Shown one piece after another: positions 20,598 through 28,499 of a stretch of 64,000 nt of DNA. How positions within the stretch are numbered: position 1 is the stretch's first letter; each line of letters starts with the position of its first letter. A program made the translations under genes and the position numbers. This stretch comes from Streptomyces marispadix (lineage in GTDB: Bacteria > Actinomycetota > Actinomycetes > Streptomycetales > Streptomycetaceae): positions 310,001-374,000 of the forward strand of contig NZ_JAKWJU010000002.1 of the NCBI RefSeq assembly GCF_022524345.1. The letters run 5' to 3'. Below the pieces are notes generated by a model. That model was given only the letters and a program-made list of their open reading frames with translations. It ran no database searches and had not been told where the DNA came from.

Positions 20598-21494
20598 TCA
20601 GCGCGAGGCGCCTGCCTTCTTGCCCTTGTCGGTGGCGGCGTGCCAAAGCCCCATCTTGCCCTGGCCGTTGATGTCGCCGGGCTCCTTGTCGCCCTTGAAC
20701 CAGTACAGCGGCCAGCAGTCGATCGAGAGCTGACGCGTGCCGTCCGCGCGCTTGTACGTGCTGAGCAGCTTCGGGTCGATGCCGCTGATCTTGTCCTTCT
20801 CGACGGGCTTCGCCGGCACCCACGACTTCAGGCACTCGCCCTTGCAGTTGGACTTCATCGGCCAGGCCGAGTCCTTGTCGAACCGGTAGAGCGTGCGGCC
20901 CTTGGCATCGGCGACGATCTTGCCCAGCTCGGGGTTGTCGACGGCCTTGAGCTGCTTGAGGTTGCGCGCGCTGGCCTTGTTGCCGTCGGGGGCGACTGCG
21001 TTCCACATCCCGCCCGCGCCGTGTCCGTCGAGGTCGCCGGGCTTCTTGTCCTTGGCGTGGCGGTAGACGGGCCAGCCGCCGACCGTAAGCTGGTAGGAGC
21101 CGTCGCTGCGCTTGACCTTGCCCAGCTCGGACTTGGCGATACCGGAGCCCGCCTCGGCGCCCTTCGCCGGGACCGGCGGCCACATCTTCTCGCAGTCGCC
21201 GTTGCAGTTGGACTGCGAGGGCGATGCGGTGTCCTCGTCGTACCGGTAGAGCGTCCAGCCCTTGGAGTCGGTGACCACCTCGCCCAGCTTCTCGGTGAGC
21301 TTGGCCTTCATCGCGCCCGCCGGGGCGTCCTTCCGGCTGGTGCCGCCAGCGTCACCGCCGTTGTTGTCGGCGGCCTGCCCGGCCGGCTTGATCTTCTGAC
21401 CGGAGTAGTCATTGCCCGTGGAACCGCATCCCGTAGCGAACATCGCGACGACGATCGCGGTCCCGATCAGAGCCACGTGACGCTGCTTCCTCAT
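20598..21494 (-). CDS. Repeat lipoprotein of the SCO0930 / COG4315 type
   Basis: The 298-aa protein has a lipoprotein signal (hydrophobic core then FATGC, lipid-modified cysteine at 23). Two copies of a roughly 100-residue unit follow, each with LG-x2-V/I-x-D-x-K-G-x-TLYR(Y/F)D, a CxGxC pair (SNCNGDCEKMW, SNCKGECLKSW) and a W-P-(V/L)-Y segment. This is the Yx(F/W/Y)xxD secreted repeat common in Streptomyces lipoproteins. No biochemical role is established that I can name with certainty. It lies downstream, on the same strand, of a NuoF-like fusion and a di-heme membrane protein, so a part in extracytoplasmic electron transfer is a reasonable inference. The start has GAAGGAG ahead of it. Confidence 0.85.
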   Translation of the reverse strand: MRKQRHVALIGTAIVVAMFATGCGSTGNDYSGQKIKPAGQAADNNGGDAGGTSRKDAPAGAMKAKLTEKLGEVVTDSKGWTLYRYDEDTASPSQSNCNGDCEKMWPPVPAKGAEAGSGIAKSELGKVKRSDGSYQLTVGGWPVYRHAKDKKPGDLDGHGAGGMWNAVAPDGNKASARNLKQLKAVDNPELGKIVADAKGRTLYRFDKDSAWPMKSNCKGECLKSWVPAKPVEKDKISGIDPKLLSTYKRADGTRQLSIDCWPLYWFKGDKEPGDINGQGKMGLWHAATDKGKKAGASR

Positions 21495-21790
21495 GACCGC
21501 TCCTTCAGTGCTGGATATGTGTGGCTGGCATGTGAGTGTGGTGCAGGAGGGTTTCAGGCGGCGGAAAGTTGTCCGATCGTGCCAAACGCCGGGGTACCGC
21601 GACGGCCGCAAATGTGCTGACCGCTCAACTCCCCCCGGCACGCCGTCCGTTGAGGCCGGAAAGCCCTTCCACTCGGCACTCGGTTCCCCGCTCGGCACTC
21701 GGCCCCTGCCGCCTTACGGCCGCTCCCCCGGCGCCCCGCTGCCGGCGTACCCGGGCACCTGGGGCGCCCGGGGCGGGCCGCAGCCCGCCC

Positions 21791-23365
21791 CTACCGCTCC
21801 TCGATCCGCAACGCCAGCGCGGGGCAGCGCCGTACGGCCCGCTGCGCCTGCTTCTGCGTGTGCGGATGGATCGCCGCGGACGCGCCCGTCGGGTAGCCGT
21901 CGATGTCCAGCTCGATCATGTCCGGGACTACGCCCGCGCACAGCCCGTGCCCCTGGCACAGCGTCCAGTCGACGACCAGCCGCTTCTGCTTGCGCCCTTC
22001 GAGCTGCGGTGCGCCGTGCTTGGGCGCGTCCGGACGCTCGGGCGGCCGGTAGCCGGCGGCGAGCTGCACCTCCTCCGGCACGGCCAGGCAGCCGAACACC
22101 GGCCGCCCGCAGCCGCTGCCGAGCGCGTGCGCCTCGAAGTCCTCGGCGAACGTCTTCATCGCCGAGTCCACCAGGCGTGCCGTGCCGTCGGGATGGTTGC
22201 ACGCCCCGCGCTTCTTGACGGCCTTGGTGCGTGCCTTGATCGCGTTCAGGGCCTCGCGTCCGCCGCCGTCCGCGGCCCACGCCACGGTGTCGGCCAGCGC
22301 CGGCAGCCCGACGAAGCACGGTCCGCACTGCCCCGCGGACTCGTCCGCCATCCAGCGGGCGACCAGCTCGACCTCCCCCACCGGGCAGGTCCCTTCGGGC
22401 AGCGGCAGCACCGCGCCCGCGCCGAGCGTGGCGCCCAGCGCGTCGAGCGCGTCACGTGAGATCCGCGCCTGCCAGCACTGGTCGCGCTCCAGGAACTTCC
22501 CGTGGTAGCCGCCGATGAGCACGCCCTGTCCGGGGTCGATGCCGCACAGCCCGAGGATGTACGGCAGCGGAGCACCGGTCGGGGTCTCGACGACCTTGTC
22601 GCCGCCCACGGTCAGCAGCACGGTGCCCGGTTCGGTCGGCAGGCCCACGTTGCGGAAGTCGAGCGCTCCCAGACGCGCGCCCACGGCGAGCTGCGCGAAG
22701 GTCTCCGTGTTGGACAGCAGCGTCGGCAGGCCGTCGACGCCCGCGTCGCTGGCGCGCACGCCGTTCCCCGAAGGAAGTACGGGCAGCTGGTTGAGACCGC
22801 TGACGAGGGAGCTGGACTCACCGGTGACGAAGCGTTCCGGCATGCGTACGACCCGGATGCGCGGACCGCCGGGGCCGCGCTCGGCGACGGCGTCCCGCAC
22901 CGAGCGCTCCACGTCGGGCCGGGTCACCGCGACGTTGACCTCGTCGGAGTTGAGCGCGCGGGCGCACAGCATCGCCCCGTCCAGCACCAGATGGGGGCTG
23001 AAGAGCAGCAGCGCGGTGTCCTTGAGACAACTGGGTTCGCCCTCGCTGCCGTTGACCACGACGGCCGCCCGCGCCTGCTGCCGCCGGTGGGCCGACTCGA
23101 TGACCGCCTTGAGCTTGCGGGCGAAGGGGAAGCCCGCACCGCCTCTGCCGCGCAGATCGATGTTCTCGGCGAGATCGACCAGCTCCTCCAGCCGCATCTC
23201 GGGCATCGTTCCGTGCACCGTCAGATGGCCCACGCGCTCCAGGCGGCGGGTCCATCCCGCGCCGGTGCCCAGGCCCGCGAGCAGCCGTGGCGGCCCGAAC
23301 GAGGCGAGGGAGGGCACCGCGTCCGCGTTGGACGCGGAGACGGGTGAGGGCACGACAGACGTCAC
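21791..23365 (-). CDS. NuoF-like flavoprotein fused to a ferredoxin domain
   Basis: The 524-aa protein has the NuoF FMN/NADH module (DLRGRGGAGFPFARKL, VVNGSEGEPSCLKD), a SLBB-like middle and an N3-type iron-sulfur region reading ESAGQCGPC plus GAC, in which the first of the usual four cysteines is alanine. The last 70 residues form a single-cluster ferredoxin (CQGHGLC with a later CP), like the 3Fe-4S ferredoxins that serve cytochromes P450. It lacks NuoE/NuoG partners. The GTG start overlaps the stop of the upstream membrane cytochrome gene (TAGTG), so the two are coupled. It probably moves electrons from NAD(P)H to that membrane protein. Confidence 0.85.
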   Translation of the reverse strand: MTSVVPSPVSASNADAVPSLASFGPPRLLAGLGTGAGWTRRLERVGHLTVHGTMPEMRLEELVDLAENIDLRGRGGAGFPFARKLKAVIESAHRRQQARAAVVVNGSEGEPSCLKDTALLLFSPHLVLDGAMLCARALNSDEVNVAVTRPDVERSVRDAVAERGPGGPRIRVVRMPERFVTGESSSLVSGLNQLPVLPSGNGVRASDAGVDGLPTLLSNTETFAQLAVGARLGALDFRNVGLPTEPGTVLLTVGGDKVVETPTGAPLPYILGLCGIDPGQGVLIGGYHGKFLERDQCWQARISRDALDALGATLGAGAVLPLPEGTCPVGEVELVARWMADESAGQCGPCFVGLPALADTVAWAADGGGREALNAIKARTKAVKKRGACNHPDGTARLVDSAMKTFAEDFEAHALGSGCGRPVFGCLAVPEEVQLAAGYRPPERPDAPKHGAPQLEGRKQKRLVVDWTLCQGHGLCAGVVPDMIELDIDGYPTGASAAIHPHTQKQAQRAVRRCPALALRIEER

Positions 23366-24156
23366 TATTGCTCCTTCTTGCGCTTGTCGGCCGATGAGGC
23401 GTTACGACTCGGGGCGAGCCGCATCATCAGGACGACGGTCACTCCGGTAAGGGCTACGGCGTATCCCCAGTCGACCCAGTCGGCCACGGCACGGCCGGCA
23501 CGCAGACCGTGCACCAGGGACGCGCCCCAGGCCAGATAGGCGGTCATGTGCAGGGCACGCCACAGACGTGACTGGCCCTTGCGTGCGAAGGCGCCCCGCA
23601 CGGCGCCCGTGACCGTCACTGCCACGAAGAGATACCCGGCGACGGTGCCCATTCCGATCAGAATGGGCTGTGCCCCGTCGAGTCCGGGAATGGCCGCGGC
23701 CTGCCAACTGGTCGAGCCCAGGGCGACCTTCGACCAGATGTGCAGACCGAGGAAACCCAGGCCGCCCACCGCGGAGCCGCGGTGGATCGCCTGCGCGATG
23801 AGCCGGTGATTGGGGTCGAGCAGCATCCGGTCCGCCGCGGCCACGCCCCAAAGGACCGAGAACGTGAGCAGCAGCAGGGAGAAGACTCCCGAACCGAATT
23901 CGACGAACGCCCACAATCTGTCCATCGACTGATTGCTGATCGCGAAGACGATGGCGAGAGCCGAGACGATCACGAACGCGGTGTACCGGGGGACGTAACG
24001 CGCCGCGGTGCCGCGTCCAGGGGTCTCGACCTCGAGTCTCGGGCCCTGGCTTGAGCGCTGACGGGCCTGGCGAGGGGGGACGTCACCTCGCCTGGAGGCA
24101 GCAAGCGCCGTCGGACGGCGCTTCGCCGGCGGGACACGGATCTGTTCTGGGGGCAT
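23365..24156 (-). CDS. Ferric-reductase-like transmembrane cytochrome b
   Basis: The 263-aa protein has about 55 basic, proline-rich N-terminal residues and then five to six hydrophobic helices. Two histidine pairs sit in separate helices, H125/H139 and H203/H216, with the 13-14 residue spacing of bis-histidine heme ligation across the membrane, as in the ferric-reductase/NOX fold. It lacks the FAD/NAD domains of NOX enzymes; the coupled NuoF-ferredoxin protein could supply that function. It is divergent from the PucR-type regulator. Confidence 0.82.
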   Translation of the reverse strand: MPPEQIRVPPAKRRPTALAASRRGDVPPRQARQRSSQGPRLEVETPGRGTAARYVPRYTAFVIVSALAIVFAISNQSMDRLWAFVEFGSGVFSLLLLTFSVLWGVAAADRMLLDPNHRLIAQAIHRGSAVGGLGFLGLHIWSKVALGSTSWQAAAIPGLDGAQPILIGMGTVAGYLFVAVTVTGAVRGAFARKGQSRLWRALHMTAYLAWGASLVHGLRAGRAVADWVDWGYAVALTGVTVVLMMRLAPSRNASSADKRKKEQ

Positions 24157-24536
24157 CCGGATCTTCCGATCGCACTGTCGCCGAAGTCCGACCTGACCCT
24201 CGGTCCCGCATCTGCCGTATACCGCAAAGCAGTTGAATCGGGAATGACCCGTGACGTTCCGGTGTGAAGCTCTCTACTTTGCGCGACCAGAATGCGGTGG
24301 TCGGGATGCAGAAGCATCTCGGAACTCCCCGGGACCTTCACAGGTTTTATCGCTCTGTGACAAATTCTGGCAGTGGGATCGCCGCCGCACCCCGCGGTGT
24401 CGATGATGCCCCTTCAGGGGAAGCAGGGGGACCCTCAACTCCGGGACCGGGGCGGGATACCGGTTACCGGAGGCAACCTCCGCGGGCTTGTCCTCCCGTG
24501 CTCGGGCAGGCCCAACCCGGCAGGAACGAGGTAGAG
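24157..24536. other. Divergent promoter region and structured leader of the PucR-type gene
   Basis: No gene seen. The last 130 nt before the regulator start are rich in short hairpins: CCCC-TTCA-GGGG at 24409-24420, CGGAGG-CAA-CCTCCG at 24468-24482 and CCCG-TGCT-CGGG at 24495-24506. A structured 5' leader is plausible; no riboswitch family was assigned. Confidence 0.5.
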
Positions 24537-25640
24537 ATGAGCGACGTTCTCAACCGCATCCGATCTCGCCCCCGTGGCGAGTGGGCGCGCGTTCAGAGAA
24601 AGGAGCTGCCCGCCGTCGCAGACCAGGTGGTGGAAGCTCTACAACGCAGCATACCGGCAATGTCCGCTTTTCTGCGGGAAATTGACCGCGAGGATGCTCA
24701 ATGGGCCGTGGAACAGGCATTGCTGGCCGCATTGGGACATCACTCACCGGAAACAAAGGATTCGGACACGGGAACCGCGAACCAGGCCGACAACGTCACA
24801 GCAGCGGTTCCCATCGACCGTGCCCGACGGCAGCTCTTCACGGCACTCATGGGAGAGGAGGAATTCCCGGAGTCACGACTGACAGAACTGGCCAGGTCAG
24901 CAAGGTGGCCGTTGCCCGAGACAGTCCGTGCTGTAGCACTCGCCTCACCCAGCGAGGTGCCCCAGCTCGCGGCGGCGCTCGGCAACGCCCTGGTCAGCCC
25001 TGTCGAAAGTGAGCTGTGCCTGCTGATACCCGACCCGGACGACGACCGCGAAGCACTGGAGAACGTGCTGCGCGGTCGCACGGCTGCGGTCGGGCACACC
25101 GTCCCGCTCAACGACGCGGGTTCATCGGTGCGCTGGGCCCGGCGACTGCTGGAGCTGACGCCGCCACCCGGGGCACCGGGCGGCGGCGTCAACGGCGGTG
25201 TCGGCAACAACCAGGACGGCAAGGTCCTCTTCGTAGACGACCATCTGTCCATGCTTCTGCTGTTGCAGGACGAGTCGCTCGCCTGCGCGCTCTCCTCCCG
25301 CTGGCTCGGCCCCCTCGCCGAGCTCACCCCGCGGCAGAGCGAGCGCCTCGAAGTCACGCTGCTGGCGTGGCTGGAGAGCGGTGGCGCACCTGAGGCGGCC
25401 AAGACGCTCCAGGTTCACCCGCAGACGGTGCGCTACAGGCTGCGTCAGATAGAGAAGCTCTTCGGCTCGGCGCTGCGCGATCCGCGTACGCGTTTCGAGC
25501 TGGAGATGACCCTTCGCGGCCGTCGGCTGCTGGGCCAGATACGCCGGCAGCGCACCCGTGCCGGCCGCAGGTCCCGTACCGTCGCCGCCGGCGTCCGCCC
25601 CCTGGGCGTCGCCCGTGAGGCCCGGGTCAACGGTCTGTGA
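24537..25640 (+). CDS. PucR/CdaR-type helix-turn-helix regulator
   Basis: The 367-aa protein ends with the PucR C-terminal HTH (LEVTLLAWLESGGAPEAAKTLQVHPQTVRYRLRQIEKLFG), preceded by a GGDEF-like central region typical of CdaR/PucR proteins. An N-terminal 70-residue helical segment lacks a recognised sensor. A glycine/asparagine-rich insert (GGGVNGGVGNNQDG) breaks the central part. ATG 24537 is chosen from the family-like N-terminus and the purine-rich site before it. The frame is open further upstream into the structured leader. It is divergent from the membrane redox cluster, its most likely target. Confidence 0.85.
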   Translation: MSDVLNRIRSRPRGEWARVQRKELPAVADQVVEALQRSIPAMSAFLREIDREDAQWAVEQALLAALGHHSPETKDSDTGTANQADNVTAAVPIDRARRQLFTALMGEEEFPESRLTELARSARWPLPETVRAVALASPSEVPQLAAALGNALVSPVESELCLLIPDPDDDREALENVLRGRTAAVGHTVPLNDAGSSVRWARRLLELTPPPGAPGGGVNGGVGNNQDGKVLFVDDHLSMLLLLQDESLACALSSRWLGPLAELTPRQSERLEVTLLAWLESGGAPEAAKTLQVHPQTVRYRLRQIEKLFGSALRDPRTRFELEMTLRGRRLLGQIRRQRTRAGRRSRTVAAGVRPLGVAREARVNGL

Positions 25641-25642
25641 CC

Positions 25643-25674
25643 GCAGGCGCCCGGTGCTCGCACCGGGCGCCTGC
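25643..25674 (+). terminator. Strong terminator of the PucR-type gene
   Basis: GCAGGCGCCCGGTG (25643-25656) pairs perfectly with CACCGGGCGCCTGC (25661-25674) around a 4-nt loop, 2 bp after the stop codon. Confidence 0.85.
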
Positions 25675-25777
25675 CCGTAACCTCCCGGCAGGGCGCTGAG
25701 AACGGAACAGAGCGACAACAGAAGAGCAACACAGAACAGCACAACGGGGATCGACAACAGAACAACGGAACGACAGG

Positions 25778-25814
25778 CGGCGGCCCGGACACAGAATCTG
25801 CGTCCGGGCCGCCG
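25778..25814 (-). terminator. Terminator of the DUF1996 gene
   Basis: A 13-bp perfect stem (25778-25790 with 25802-25814) and an 11-nt loop lie about 55 bp past the DUF1996 stop codon. Together with the hairpin at 25643-25674 it encloses an almost T-free, AACA-rich spacer. Confidence 0.75.
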
Positions 25815-25869
25815 TCGTGTGCGGGCTGCGCCGCGGGGCTGCGTACGGGCCCCGCGGCGGAGACTCACA

Positions 25870-27678
25870 TCAGCACTCCTTGTCCTGGTTGATGCAGTCC
25901 ACGGCCGTCTTCATCAGGTCCTCAGGCATGACGTTGATGAAGTCGCTGTGGTCCGTGATCGGGTTGTGCAGCTGCTCCGGGAAGGAGTCCACCGCGAACG
26001 GGGTGTCAGCGTTGACCAGGTTCTCCTGGGGGATGTCGTACTTGATCGTCTGCTGCACCTGCGGGATGTTCTGGAAGCCCTCGGGGCAGTTGCCCTGGTC
26101 GTCCGAGAACTCCATGTGGTCCCGGTGGTTACCGCTGTCCGTGTTCTGACCGTCCCAGCAGTTCTGGAACTTGAACGTACGGATCATCTTCTTGCCCTCG
26201 GGGCAGATCGGGTACTTGTCCTTGAGCTGACGGTCCTCGAAGCCCTCGCAGCTCCACGACGCGTTGGCGTTCTCGTCGCCGTTGGTGAAGGCCTTGGCGT
26301 CACCGGTGATGATGCGCAGGAAGCGCGGCATCTCGGTCACCTGGTCGGCACCGCCGGAGGTGAGCTTGATCGTGGCGTCGGGCTTGAGGATGCTGCCGAC
26401 GTTGAGGTCGTTGGCACCGCCGTCGCCAGGCTGGGCCTCGGCACCTTCGCCGCCGCCGACCTGGTCTTCGCCCTCACCCTGGCCCTGGTCCTGGCCTTGG
26501 TCCTGACCCTGATCCTGGCCTTGGTCCTGGCCCTGGCCCTGGTCTTCAGCCGGAGGCTGCTCCTGGCCCTGGTCCTGACCCTGATCCACTCCGGCGTCCT
26601 GACCCTGGTCCTCAGCCGGAGGCTGCTCCTGACCCTGGTCCTGACCCTGATCCACTCCGGCGTCCTGACCCTGGTCCTCAGCCGGAGGCTGCTCCTGACC
26701 CTGATCCACGCCGGCGTCCTGGCCCTCGACCTGGCCCTGGTCCTGACCCTGGTCGAGACCGGCGTCCTGACCCTGGTCGTCCTCCGTGACGCTGTTGGCG
26801 TTCACGTCGTTCGCAGCCTGGTCACCGGCCTGGTCGCCCTGGTCGCCGCCGGCCTGGTCGCCGCCCTGCTGCTCGGCGACGTCGCCTTCCTGCACGGCGC
26901 CCCGCTGGTCCTCGTTCCCGTCCAGTGAACGGATCACGGGCCAGTAGTGCGTCGACTGGTCGCCCTTGGCGCACGTGGTGCCCGCCGCCGCGAGAGACTC
27001 GTCGCTGGACTGCGCGTTGGTGTCCTCGTTGCCCACGTAGTCGTGCACGTGGTGGGCACCGTTGAGAACGCCAGGAGCAGCGATCACGTTGTCCGAGTTG
27101 AAGTGCTCGTTCTCGTTGTTGCCGCACTTCGTCTCGAAGCTGCCGCCCGGGTCCGCCTCCTTCGAGGCGTTCGGCTGGACGTCTTCGATGTTGACGAAGT
27201 CCTCAGCCTTGGGGCCCTGTTGGGCGCCCTGACCCTGATCACCGCCCTCCGCCGCGGCCTGGTCCTGCATCATCTGGCACTGGGCCATCGACTGCATGTC
27301 CTGGGGCTGCTCGGCACCGGCGTTCTTCAAGTCCTCGCCGATACCGCGGATGGTCTCCGAGCGCTGCTGGTTCAACTGCCCAAGGGCCTCCTCGGAGCTC
27401 TGCTCCTTGGAGTGCCACTGCCCGTAGGCCTGGGCGACTTGCTGGTCCAGAGTGGCGAGCTTCTGACCCACGGACTGCTTCGCGTCCTGGGGTACCTGGC
27501 CCAGTGCAAGGCTCACATCGGGACAGTCGATCGTGCTCGCGGCAGCAGCGGGGTCCTCGTTCCCCGCGAAGGCACTGACTCCGATCGCCGCTGCGCCACC
27601 ACCACCGACCACCAGCGCTGCGACGATCGCTATCGTTTTGTTCGCCGTGCGCGAGCGTTTGTGGCCTTTTTGTCTCAT
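25870..27678 (-). CDS. Secreted DUF1996 protein with a D/Q/G repeat insertion
   Basis: The 602-aa protein has a signal anchor (TIAIVAALVVGGGGAAAIG, then AFAGNED) and a DUF1996 fold in two pieces. The first (about 160-265) has KCGNNENEHFNSDNV, GAHHVHDYVGN and the TTCAKGDQSTHYWPV motif. The second (about 415-602) has PRFLRIITGDAKAF and NCWDGQNTDSGNHRDHM. Between them is a Gln/Asp/Gly-rich segment of some 150 residues with a 22-residue tandem repeat. DUF1996 is widespread in Streptomyces and fungi, sometimes next to carbohydrate-binding modules, but its activity is unknown. It is an extracellular or surface protein, 16 bp downstream of a DUF4142 gene. Confidence 0.85.
   Translation of the reverse strand: MRQKGHKRSRTANKTIAIVAALVVGGGGAAAIGVSAFAGNEDPAAAASTIDCPDVSLALGQVPQDAKQSVGQKLATLDQQVAQAYGQWHSKEQSSEEALGQLNQQRSETIRGIGEDLKNAGAEQPQDMQSMAQCQMMQDQAAAEGGDQGQGAQQGPKAEDFVNIEDVQPNASKEADPGGSFETKCGNNENEHFNSDNVIAAPGVLNGAHHVHDYVGNEDTNAQSSDESLAAAGTTCAKGDQSTHYWPVIRSLDGNEDQRGAVQEGDVAEQQGGDQAGGDQGDQAGDQAANDVNANSVTEDDQGQDAGLDQGQDQGQVEGQDAGVDQGQEQPPAEDQGQDAGVDQGQDQGQEQPPAEDQGQDAGVDQGQDQGQEQPPAEDQGQGQDQGQDQGQDQGQDQGQGEGEDQVGGGEGAEAQPGDGGANDLNVGSILKPDATIKLTSGGADQVTEMPRFLRIITGDAKAFTNGDENANASWSCEGFEDRQLKDKYPICPEGKKMIRTFKFQNCWDGQNTDSGNHRDHMEFSDDQGNCPEGFQNIPQVQQTIKYDIPQENLVNADTPFAVDSFPEQLHNPITDHSDFINVMPEDLMKTAVDCINQDKEC
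26549..26746 (-). repeat. 66-bp tandem repeat within the DUF1996 gene
   Basis: Copies begin at 26549, 26615 and 26681, exactly 66 bp apart; the third is missing an internal 12 bp. Each encodes a 22-residue unit of the type PPAEDQGQDAGVDQGQDQGQ plus EQ. Shorter DQGQ-coding repeats flank it (about 26467-26548 and 26747-26830). Confidence 0.9.
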
Positions 27679-27694
27679 ATTGACTTCACTCCAC

Positions 27695-28333
27695 TCATTT
27701 CACGTCGTTCAGCGCCTCGAAGTCCACAAGTCCCGTGTCCTCCAGGACTGTGATGTGATCGAGGACAATGGCGTTGGCCCGGGTCGCCAACGACCGCACC
27801 ATTGAGTTGCGGGTCTGATCGCGTACAAGCCCTACGAGGCCGAAGACAACGCCATGAGCCTGGCGCAGCCTCTCGACGAGAACCCGGTCGAATTCATCAC
27901 CCTCGGCCCGGTCGATCTCGTCCAGGTAGTCCTGGTTCTTGCCGGCAGGCTGGTTCGGCAGTGAAACCTTCAGGGTGCGACCGGCCTCGATGGCCCGTCG
28001 GTCCAACTCCGTGTGTCCGTCGACGAGATGATCGCCCGCGATCCGCACCGACTTTCGTGTCCCGCGCTCCCGCGCGGACTGGCCGGCGGGCAGCTCCCAT
28101 AGACCGGCATTCCGCACTTTGCGTATGAAGTCACGGTCCATTGGAGTAAGGGGCCCGTATTCGGTTTTCCAGGTTCCCTTACCGTCGTCCTGCCATCCCG
28201 CACGAGCCAGCGCAATGTTGCGGTTGCCGTCGAAGCCCTGCATCGGCAGCACCAGCGCCGCGAGGGTTGCAACGAGCCCCAGAACGACCAGCACTGTGCC
28301 GATCGCTCGCCCGGACGTCATGGCGGACCGCAT
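27695..28333 (-). CDS. Membrane-anchored DUF4142 protein
   Basis: The 212-aa protein has one N-terminal membrane segment (GTVLVVLGLVATLAALVLP). A DUF4142 (ferritin-like four-helix) domain follows: DRDFIRKVRNAGLWELPAGQ, a helix with DHLVDGHTELDRR, and YLDEIDRAEGDEFDR. The role of DUF4142 is not established. ATG 28333 is favoured over an upstream GTG because GGAGAGGAGGG lies just before it. It probably forms a two-gene unit with the DUF1996 gene. Confidence 0.82.
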   Translation of the reverse strand: MRSAMTSGRAIGTVLVVLGLVATLAALVLPMQGFDGNRNIALARAGWQDDGKGTWKTEYGPLTPMDRDFIRKVRNAGLWELPAGQSARERGTRKSVRIAGDHLVDGHTELDRRAIEAGRTLKVSLPNQPAGKNQDYLDEIDRAEGDEFDRVLVERLRQAHGVVFGLVGLVRDQTRNSMVRSLATRANAIVLDHITVLEDTGLVDFEALNDVK

Positions 28334-28499
28334 CCGCCCTCCTCTCCACACGCATTGGTCGAAGTGCGACGGACGCTAACGGCGCGTGTGAGGATGTGGT
28401 CGAGGCTTCGTCCCGACCTGACAAGAACCGGTCTCAGGTCGTTCAACACTGCTACATTGCAAAGTCGTATCGTGCCGCGTGTCGCGCCCGCGGCCGGAA

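Noticed and set aside
24400..24536. c-di-AMP (ydaO) riboswitch
   Set aside because: Only loose similarity in some GC blocks; the conserved GTGAATC and CAGCTAACC cores are missing, so it was kept only as an unassigned structured leader.
26467..26830. CRISPR array
   Set aside because: The 66-bp units are contiguous, in frame and lie within a protein gene; there are no unique spacers and no cas genes in the window.
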